Shown one piece after another: positions 59,196 to 64,000 of a stretch of 64,000 nucleotides of DNA. Every line of letters begins with the position of its first letter. The stretch's first letter is position 1. This stretch comes from Cynocephalus volans (Eukaryota; Chordata; Mammalia; Dermoptera; Cynocephalidae). The translations under genes and the position numbers were made by a program. The DNA is taken from NCBI RefSeq assembly GCF_027409185.1, contig NC_084472.1, forward strand, positions 19,764,524 through 19,828,523, written 5' to 3'. Under the pieces are notes generated by a model that was given only the letters and a program-made list of their open reading frames with translations, had not been told where the DNA came from and did not search any database.

Positions 59196-59244
<49 letters not shown>

Positions 59245-62200
59245 GATTTGCCTTTTTGTTTCAGAATATGTTGTTTATTACATCTAATTTGTTAATTTGG
59301 TAGGGGTAGGGTCTTCCCAGGCAAATTTCATTTTGCTTTAATTTATTAGTCTTTTTTCTCAATTCATTAAGCAGTTCTTTTTCTATCAAGGAATTTGTTT
59401 TATCAACCAAGAAATTGAATAATAACACTTCCCATTAATCTTCCCATTATTTTAACCAGTTGAAAGCTTAACTTTAGTTTATTATTTTCTAGAGATGTTT
59501 GCTTTCAAAACTAATTATCCATATTTATTAGTTGCAAAATTCTTCTACTTAGAAATTCCAAGTAGAATAATTTCCTAAGAGGTCTTGTTTCATTCCAATC
59601 TCTTTTGTATACCACTGAGATCTCATCCCTGCCTTTCTTAAAATTCTTCAACAGCTTTCCATAGTCTGAAGTAAAAAGTTCAAACACCTTTTGTGATATG
59701 GAGCTTGCCTGTCTCTGTAGCCTCAACCCACATTGCCTTCCACCTACTCACAGATCCAGCTGTGTTGCTTGAGCTGCATTCCCCAAATGCACCATGCTGT
59801 TGGATGCCTCTGTGTGTTTCCTTGCACTGTGTTACTTGGCTAATTCCTGTTCCCCACCTTCTAACAAGCCTTCCATGGTGCTGTGTGCTCCCATAGTTCC
59901 TACCCACACCCCTGCCAATGTGTGTACTGCACTGCACTGTACTTGTCTCCTCACTTGTTTGTCATTTCCACCAGTCCACGGCCCCTAACAGGCAGAGGCT
60001 ATATCTTACTGTCTTTGTATTCCACATCATCAGGGAGAACATAGTGCCAGCTCATTGCAGGCCCTGGTTAGATATTTATTGAATAATGATGTATTTTCTC
60101 CTTCTAATCTTGACGTTCTCATTCATTTCTTTATAGAATGCAGAGAGCTGGAATTCCTTGTCCAACAGTTGTACTGCTCAAGAAACACATTTTAGTTATG
60201 TCTTTTATTGGCCATGATCAAGTCCCAGCCCCTAAATTAAAGGAAGTAAAACTCAGTAGTGAAGAAATGAAAGAAGCCTACTATCAAACTCTTCATGTAA
60301 GTTGTGCCTTTAAAAGTATTCACACAGCTTTTGAAAATATCTCTCTAAACTTTAAAAAATTTTCCTCAAATAGTACTATTTCTTTTCTTTCTTTTTTTCT
60401 TTTTTTTTAAAGATGACTGGTAAGGGGATCTTAACCCTTGACTTGGTGTCAGCACCACGCTTACCCAGTGAGCTAACCGGCCATCCCTATATGGGATCCG
60501 AACCCGTGGCCTTGGTGTTATCAGCACCATGCTCTTCCGAGTGAGCCATGGGCCAGCCCCCCCAAATAGTACTATTTCAAAGTGATGTAACAAGAACAAA
60601 CTGAAGTAATGTAATAAGGAGTTGTCTTTATATCAATATGTGGGTATCTTGAGTAGTTTTGGGAAATTATACACTTATGGAGCAAGAAAAGCCTTCATTG
60701 TTAGCATTAGTAACATAGAACATGAAGTTATCTTTCACAAAACCTCATTAAATAAAATTTGACATTTCTATATTAGGCAAATATAGTTCCTCAGTTTTTA
60801 TGCCTTCTTGAATGTTATGGCTCTAACAGTGAAGGAAAGGAAGCAGATTTACTCTCATTATAAGACAGTGATGATGAAAATTGAAAATAGGGAGTGCAGG
60901 CATTAGAGTTGGAAGTCATATGTCTGGAATCTTAAGGAAGCTATTCATGCTTTCAAACAGCCACTGAATTCAATCTGAGGGCCTTCTAGCATATGAAAGT
61001 GCTCCTAATACTGTCACTATTCCTTGGTATAGTTTTAATTAGAACACTGAAGAAACTTAATTTGCTTCTTATGCAGTTTCTGCACAAAGCTATCTTGTCA
61101 TGATGCAGCTGATGTGAATATGAAACTGTTAATCCAAATTGATTTTTTTAACATATAGCTAGAGAGATGAGTTACCTTTCTTTGCCTGTAATAGGAAAAC
61201 ATTGAGTGGAAAATCAAGTCTATTTTCTGGCGTCTTTGAGAGGTGGAGCGGCTGGGGAGGAGATGAAGTAGTGATGAATCTTACCTATTTAATTCTTTTA
61301 AGGCTGGCAAACAAATACATTAATGTTGATTTCTACTATAAAGCTAGAGGTCACCATCAATAATGAATACATAATGCCACTTACTTTGAAAGAATCTCTT
61401 TCTACTATATCTGGCAGGAAGTACTTTTCACCTTTGAATTGTATATACCCTGTGGATCTCAATGGGACATTTGTCATTTTATAAAGGGAAGCAGCCGACC
61501 TAGGTCCCCTGGTTAGTGACCACAGAAATGGCTGCTGTCTTATCTGTGTGGGAATCCAGGTCTAACCCTTGACCTGATCTCGCTGTCACAAGGGCAAGGA
61601 AATATAGTGTCACACACTGATCCCCTTCATTGTCTTACCATTCCCCCACCCTACCAAAACAACAATGACAACAAAAGCCTAGTGCTGGGTTACACAAAAA
61701 AGACCTTTATATAAGTTTTTTAACCTTGTTTTGTTTCTCTGGAAACTATTTGTCAATATGTACATTTTAGTTTTGTAAGCAAATTAAATTGCTTCTTCAT
61801 TTCTTAAATGTTTGCCTTCTCTCCCCACAGTTGATGCAGCAGTTATATAATGAATGTACGCTTGTACATGCTGACCTCAGTGAGTATAACATGCTGTGGC
61901 ATGCTGGAAAGGTGAGGAGCACATTTTGTTAATGTTCAGATGAAATTACTTGATGTAAATTTTTGAATGTAAATACATCAGTGTGTGCTGTATATTTACA
62001 TAGGTCTGGTTAATTGACGTCAGTCAGTCGGTAGAACCAACCCATCCTCACGGCCTGGAGTTCTTGTTCCGTGACTGTAGGAATGTCTCACAGGTAGGCA
62101 TCTAAAGTAACATGTCTTTTTTTGCAGGATGTGCAGGTCCAAATATTTTTCTCACTCCTAAGATAAGTAAAAGGGCCATATTCTTAGAAACTGAAGGAAG

Positions 62201-63059
62201 GGATACTGACTACTTTCAGGATAAGGATATAAAGATCAATTTGTAAGATTTCATTTTCAGCAAGAATTTGATTCCATGTCTCAATTTGGGCAAAATGTCT
62301 AAGAATAAGTTTTTGTTTTGGTTCCTGATATTTAAGCAGTCAAGTAGACATTTAATGCATGTACAGTGCTTAAACAGAAGCTGGTATATAGTAAGCCTGC
62401 ATGCGTATTGCCATTATTGTTATCATTAAAAGGATGACAGTCTCCTTAGTGGGACAGTGTCTGATCACTTAACTGTGAGGCTGAGTAAAAGATTAAGGAA
62501 GGTAAAACTCAGTAAGCACAGAGTTGGGTCACGTTTGTTTGCCATTTCTAAGGGAAATGAGTTGCTAGCAACAGATTCAGATAGGAATGGTCTTTCTGAA
62601 GAATGGAATAACTTCATATTGAAGATAACCTCTGAGCCTGCTTGAAAATTTTAATTCATGGGATTTAGTGAATTTATTGCATCTACACGTTCAAAGCAAT
62701 GCCAAACAATCTTATATACCACTCATTTTTATAGCTATAGAATGTGCAGTGTGAGAAACTAAATCTGGAAGGCAGAATGGATGTGTAGAAGAGGATGAAA
62801 AGCAAGTAGAACTTGAGCATAGTTAAATTCAAAGTGGGAAAATCAATGGTTGAAAAATGATGGAAGTGGTTTCTACATATATGTCCTCTTATTTTTATAT
62901 AAGAGAACCTTGCTAATGTCTCTTACTGACTTTCGTATATTCCTTCACTAGTTTTTCCAGAAAGGAGGAGTAAAGGAAGCCCTTAGTGAACGAGAACTCT
63001 TCAATGCCGTTTCAGGCTTAAACATCTCAGCAGACAATGAAGCTGATTTCTTAGCTGAG
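42855..63059 (+). CDS. RIOK3: RIOK3, RIO-family atypical protein kinase, coding exons 1-12 (last exon outside)
   Basis: Cytoplasmic atypical serine kinase associated with pre-40S ribosomal particles; in humans it also acts in MDA5/TBK1-IRF3 innate signalling and NF-kB control. Coding parts: join(42855..42917, 49538..49653, 50252..50397, 50491..50598, 50798..50907, 52194..52337, 53033..53160, 58596..58793, 60137..60296, 61831..61911, 62004..62093, 62952..63059), 484 codons, all introns GT-AG, frame unbroken. N-terminal part is low-complexity with an acidic cluster ([12 protein letters not shown], residues 123-134). The RIO kinase domain follows: nucleotide-binding '[11 protein letters not shown]' (258-268), catalytic Lys290 in 'CAIKVFK', catalytic loop 'HADLSEYN' with Asp406 and Asn411, and the metal-binding Asp423 in 'LIDVSQSVE'. 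All key residues are intact, so the gene looks functional. Human RIOK3 has 519 residues, so about 35 C-terminal residues lie beyond the right edge. Confidence 0.97.
43714..43889 (+). mobile_element. dimeric tRNA-derived SINE in RIOK3 intron 1
   Basis: 'gggacggcccttggctcact', 'ggttcggatccttatttagg', 'ggccggttagctcacttggg', 'gatccccttaccggtaatct', A-rich tail. Target-site duplication 'aaaagatcacctgtta' / 'aaaaggtcacctgtta' (43698-43713 and 43890-43905). Confidence 0.93.
44510..45215 (+). mobile_element. old DNA-transposon-like remnant in RIOK3 intron 1
   Basis: It opens with 'aactttttagtcaggacctctttatgct' and closes with 'cttgtagaccccctaaaagggtcttggggacccctc'. This pairing of ends resembles long hAT-type elements. 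Sequence is AT-rich and non-coding in between. Confidence 0.45.
45250..45710 (+). mobile_element. L1ME-type 3' end in RIOK3 intron 1
   Basis: 'gaatgggattctgcaatagaaaaaggacattagggaaaaact', 'gatactaatgcaaaatgttaagagtaggggagactggg' and 'ctactatctttgcaattttttctgtaaatataaaactattcc' are typical. Related to the copy at 20270-20706. Confidence 0.75.
45720..47610. other. RIOK3 intron 1, no feature recognised
   Basis: No exon, RNA gene or clear repeat. The open frames at 46252-46634 (minus) have no recognisable content. Confidence 0.45.
47625..47860 (+). mobile_element. MIR SINE
   Basis: 'gctgagagtgcagcctcttgagtcctactgccttggttcaaatc' and 'tctgtgtctcagtttctaaatctataaaatagggatgat' are in MIR order. Confidence 0.88.
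47870..49530. other. end of RIOK3 intron 1, mostly unassigned
   Basis: The part at 48540-48800 ('ggcagtgggaaacaataaaaga', 'aaaaccattttgttgtggtgtggagaatgg') belongs to the unnamed old repeat family also at 10690 and 22840. The rest shows nothing recognisable. Confidence 0.4.
49538..49653 (+). CDS. RIOK3: RIOK3 coding exon 2
   Basis: 116 nt between 'ttttaatag' and 'gtaagtg', starting [20 protein letters not shown]. Intron 1 is 6.6 kb. Ends two bases into a serine codon. Confidence 0.96.
50252..50397 (+). CDS. RIOK3: RIOK3 coding exon 3
   Basis: 146 nt between 'ttaaatag' and 'gtacta'. It contains [19 protein letters not shown] and the '[20 protein letters not shown]' segment. Donor is weaker than consensus. 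Confidence 0.96.
50491..50598 (+). CDS. RIOK3: RIOK3 coding exon 4
   Basis: 108 nt between 'tttataag' and 'gtatcc'; preceded by a short 93-nt intron. It encodes [20 protein letters not shown] and the following acidic residues. Confidence 0.96.
50798..50907 (+). CDS. RIOK3: RIOK3 coding exon 5
   Basis: 110 nt between 'cctttag' and 'gtaagt'. It encodes [20 protein letters not shown] and the segment ending RMEN. Confidence 0.96.
51180..51362 (+). mobile_element. L1-like 3' end containing the 31-nt shared segment
   Basis: 'agatagaaatgggagggaaaaatactttctactgtatatc' and 'ttttatgctttttgaattttttatcc' resemble an L1 3' end. The segment at 51308-51338 is nearly identical to 39089-39119. Ends with 'aataaaatgtaatttaaaaaaa'. 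Confidence 0.45.
51490..51684 (+). mobile_element. non-autonomous hAT-type element in RIOK3 intron 5
   Basis: Inverted-repeat ends 'tagtgctgtacaatag' and 'tattggacagcacagc', with 'ctgtatctgtgctatacaatatggtagccattg' and 'cacatgtggccagtggctacc' in between, are a common eutherian short DNA element. Confidence 0.75.
51740..51802 (+). mobile_element. truncated tRNA-derived SINE
   Basis: 'gatagcaccaagatcaagtgtttggatccccatactagccaactgcc' with an A-rich end is the 3' half of the monomeric SINE. The 5' half is missing. Confidence 0.65.
52194..52337 (+). CDS. RIOK3: RIOK3 coding exon 6
   Basis: 144 nt between 'ttttggcag' and 'gtaagg'. It starts [20 protein letters not shown] and ends KEHSTA. The Gly at residue 185 is where I remember Glu in human. 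Confidence 0.96.
53033..53160 (+). CDS. RIOK3: RIOK3 coding exon 7 (nucleotide-binding loop)
   Basis: 128 nt between 'ttttgcag' and 'gtaaat'. It carries the RIO-type ATP-binding motif '[17 protein letters not shown]'. Ends two bases into Ser272. Confidence 0.96.
53279..53370 (-). mobile_element. tRNA-derived SINE monomer in RIOK3 intron 7
   Basis: Plus-strand view 'ttttgactggctggtacaggg', 'gaccttggtgttataagg' and 'gtactctaaccagtggc'. Diverged copy; flanks 'cagattaattta' and 'cagagtaattta' may be the target-site duplication. Confidence 0.7.
54283..54379 (+). mobile_element. short SINE monomer (left-right fusion type) in RIOK3 intron 7
   Basis: Starts as a dimer's left arm ('ggctggcccgtgtctcactt', 'ggtgctgataacaccaa') but ends as its right arm ('ggttaagatccccttaccgg', 'tcatcttt'). 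Target-site duplication 'aaaaactgaacctca' (54268-54282 and 54380-54394). Confidence 0.88.
54600..55440 (-). mobile_element. old L1/HAL1 3' remnant in RIOK3 intron 7
   Basis: 'taacctctattaacagtttttagtc', 'cattccattgtgtgaatata', 'aattcctaataatgaaattgctagagc' and 'atgcttaatattgtcaaactta' are the reversed 3'UTR of an old L1-like family. Confidence 0.55.
55640..56182 (+). mobile_element. LTR-like element in RIOK3 intron 7
   Basis: 'taacaaattactacaaatttatcagcttaaaacaat', 'atttattatctcatatttaactg', 'tggcttagctgggttctctgctcagggtctc', 'cttgccatgtggcccgctcacatagc', 'ggtcttagaattctgcctccc'-type end. It belongs to a common eutherian LTR class (name unconfirmed). The two overlapping frames are incidental. 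Confidence 0.6.
57280..57410 (+). mobile_element. L2 3' fragment
   Basis: 'cattcaccacatatttgagcagcaaccacgtgccaggtactcttctaggtactggagatacagcaatg' is classic L2 3' end wording. Confidence 0.8.
57700..58240 (+). mobile_element. L2 LINE fragment
   Basis: 'gccattccctactacctttgggaacacatccaggctcttcagc', 'atgccacctgtgccatgaagccttgcctgacctttcc' and 'cacaggacagggacc' follow L2 order. Confidence 0.7.
58596..58793 (+). CDS. RIOK3: RIOK3 coding exon 8 (catalytic lysine), with an internal donor-like site
   Basis: 198 nt between 'cacttag' and 'gtaaag'. It contains '[20 protein letters not shown]', with Lys290 (AAG at 58648-58650) immediately followed by 'gtattt', a plausible internal 5' splice site. Intron 7 before it is 5.4 kb. 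Confidence 0.97.
59099..59240 (+). mobile_element. short SINE monomer (fusion type) with (TA)n tail in RIOK3 intron 8
   Basis: 'ggccggcgcatggctcactt', 'ggtgctgacaataccaagtc', 'agatccccttactggtcatc', poly(A), then (TA)n. Target-site duplication 'ataatgatttg' (59088-59098 and 59240-59250) places the (TA)n inside the insertion, so it grew from the tail. Confidence 0.88.
59200..59242. repeat. (TA)n microsatellite
   Basis: About 42 nt of TA dinucleotides at the end of the SINE tail. Confidence 0.95.
59630..60095 (+). mobile_element. L2 LINE fragment
   Basis: 'aaattcttcaacagctttccatagtctgaagtaaaaagttcaaac', 'gtctctgtagcctcaacccacattgcc' and the 3' 'ggcagaggctatatcttactgtctttgtattcc' with 'tagatatttattgaataatg'. 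It ends just before RIOK3 exon 9. Confidence 0.8.
60137..60296 (+). CDS. RIOK3: RIOK3 coding exon 9
   Basis: 160 nt between 'tttatag' and 'gtaagt'. It encodes [20 protein letters not shown], then [19 protein letters not shown]. Confidence 0.96.
60382..60563 (-). mobile_element. dimeric tRNA-derived SINE, minus strand, in RIOK3 intron 9
   Basis: On the plus strand: T-rich tail, 'gatgactggtaaggggatct', 'agtgagctaaccggccatcc', 'atgggatccgaacccgtggc', 'gagtgagccatgggccagcc'. Exact target-site duplication 'aaatagtactatttc' (60367-60381 and 60564-60578). Confidence 0.94.
60600..61825. other. RIOK3 intron 9, repeat-free AT-rich stretch
   Basis: No repeat or exon was recognised. It contains several TAAT-core motifs (for example 'attaatgttgattt' at about 61319 and 'tttaattagaac' at about 61033), which could fit homeodomain binding, but AT-rich sequence yields these by chance. 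Confidence 0.35.
61831..61911 (+). CDS. RIOK3: RIOK3 coding exon 10 (catalytic loop)
   Basis: 81 nt between 'ctccccacag' and 'gtgagg'. It encodes [20 protein letters not shown] (Asp406, Asn411) and MLWHAGK. Confidence 0.97.
62004..62093 (+). CDS. RIOK3: RIOK3 coding exon 11 (metal-binding Asp)
   Basis: 90 nt between 'tacatag' and 'gtaggc', after a 92-nt intron. It encodes [20 protein letters not shown] with Asp423. Confidence 0.97.
62952..63059 (+). CDS. RIOK3: RIOK3 coding exon 12
   Basis: 108 nt between 'ttcactag' and 'gtaggt'. It encodes [20 protein letters not shown] and the run to FLAE (residue 484). The next exon, with the C-terminal tail and stop, is not in the window. Confidence 0.96.
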
Positions 63060-63061
63060 GT

Positions 63062-64000
63062 AGGTTATGTGTGGCTGTTTTTCACCTTGCTGGTAGTGGA
63101 GAACTCATAGAGGAGATAACTGAAATCCAGAGCTAATTTTATCCTCTATTCCCCCCAAAACAAAATTAATTTGAGATGTTTCTTTTCATGAGATGTCATT
63201 TTTGGTCCTTTCCAGGCTTAAAACTTAGAGTAAACATACAGCAAAACACTTTTTTAAGGAGTTCACAGTTTGGTTAAGATAGACAAATGGCACATTTCCA
63301 GTATAGTCCTAGTTCCCTTATTTTATGAATGAGAAAGTTGACTGATAAACACTCTGGGTAATACAAAAGTAGTAGCAAACACATGATCCCTGCCCTTCAC
63401 TGAACATAGAAAGGTAGAAGTGGCCATCTTTGGAAATACCCAGTCATTATCATGTCAGATCTACAGAACCATTAAAAACCTCCCTCCCCAAAAGGTCTCT
63501 TAAAATTGAACAAAAAGTAAAAAGTGAAACAGCAGCTAATTGTTCCCAACGTTATATCAAAGCAGGGAATGATTATTAAGTCTGTTCCAGAACTCCCCAG
63601 TATGGTTTGAGTTTGGCCAAGCTATGCCAGAACCTAAGGCCAGAGAAGGGGAAAAAAAGATGATAAATTCAGCCACTAGTACAATAGAGTTGCTCAGTAA
63701 GTAGCTGTTACTGTTGTTGAATGAGTGTTGGAATTTACTTTTTCCTGTTCCTAAATAGCTGTATAGAGTACACGTTAAGATGTATCTGATTCCAATTGCT
63801 AGCTTGGTAAAGACACTAAATATGGACCCTCGTAATATAAAGTCAAAAACATACGTGTGTATGAGTGTGTGTACACACACAAACACACACACACTCTCTC
63901 ACTCTCTCCCTCAAGGCTAACATCATTAGGAATGACCTTGTTTTAAGAGAGAAAAAAACTGACTTAATCTGTACTATGGTTTCTGTGAAATAGGAATTTG
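63062..64000 (+). other. RIOK3: RIOK3 intron 12 (5' part), last exon not in window
   Basis: Intron after the donor at 63060. It ends inside the window without an acceptor that would continue the reading frame with the expected C-terminal residues. A compound GT/CA/CT tract lies at about 63854-63911. Confidence 0.8.
63854..63911. repeat. compound (GT)/(CA)/(CT) tract
   Basis: 'tgtgtatgagtgtgtgtaca' followed by (CA)n and (CT)n. A 111-codon minus-strand open frame overlaps it and is not a gene. Confidence 0.85.

Noticed and set aside
63557..63892. 111-codon minus-strand open frame
   Set aside because: It overlaps a GT/CA tract within a RIOK3 intron and has no recognisable content.
63060..64000. 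Last RIOK3 exon with stop codon
   Set aside because: No in-frame acceptor followed by the expected C-terminal residues was seen; it lies beyond the window.

Overview
This is a mammalian nuclear DNA window: two split genes with GT-AG introns lie in a background of SINE, L1, L2, MIR, LTR and DNA-transposon copies. At least eighteen tRNA-derived SINE copies are present, in monomeric and dimeric forms, with a tRNA-Ile-like head and 3' ends such as 'ccccttaccggtcatctttt(A)n'. From general knowledge these look like the CYN SINEs of colugos (Dermoptera), so a colugo such as Galeopterus or Cynocephalus is my best guess. That guess rests on remembered SINE families, not on a search.

Layout. Positions 1-531 hold the 5' end of a minus-strand L1 that runs off the left edge. 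From 7238 to 28920, on the minus strand, lie the first four coding exons of TMEM241 (93 codons, human-like exon phases), a multi-pass Golgi nucleotide-sugar transporter-like protein. Its CpG-rich promoter is at about 28.9-29.16 kb and the rest of the gene lies to the left. From 29.2 to 42.4 kb is a gene-free interval between the two divergent genes, mostly layered retroelements (L1 nested in L1, LTR nested in LTR nested in L1, and three copies of a young GC-rich SINE). A second CpG island at about 42.4-43.1 kb is the RIOK3 promoter. RIOK3 runs on the plus strand from 42855 to beyond the right edge; twelve coding exons (484 codons) are present and only the last, short C-terminal coding exon is missing.

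The two genes are arranged head to head, about 13.8 kb apart, too far for a classic shared bidirectional promoter. RIOK3 is an atypical RIO-family kinase (pre-40S ribosome maturation and innate-immune signalling). TMEM241 is a membrane protein of the secretory pathway. I see no functional link between them beyond conserved synteny with human 18q11.

I found no unknown gene system. The most useful observations are: an internal splice donor in RIOK3 exon 8 directly after the catalytic lysine codon, which would give a truncated 316-residue product; a SINE subfamily in which the anticodon-arm region has become a GC hairpin and the right monomer has lost its B box; monomeric SINEs that look like left-right fusions of the dimer; a 31-nt segment shared by two unrelated repeat contexts; an endogenous-retrovirus-like remnant with two unlike LTR ends; and a compound (GT)n minisatellite.
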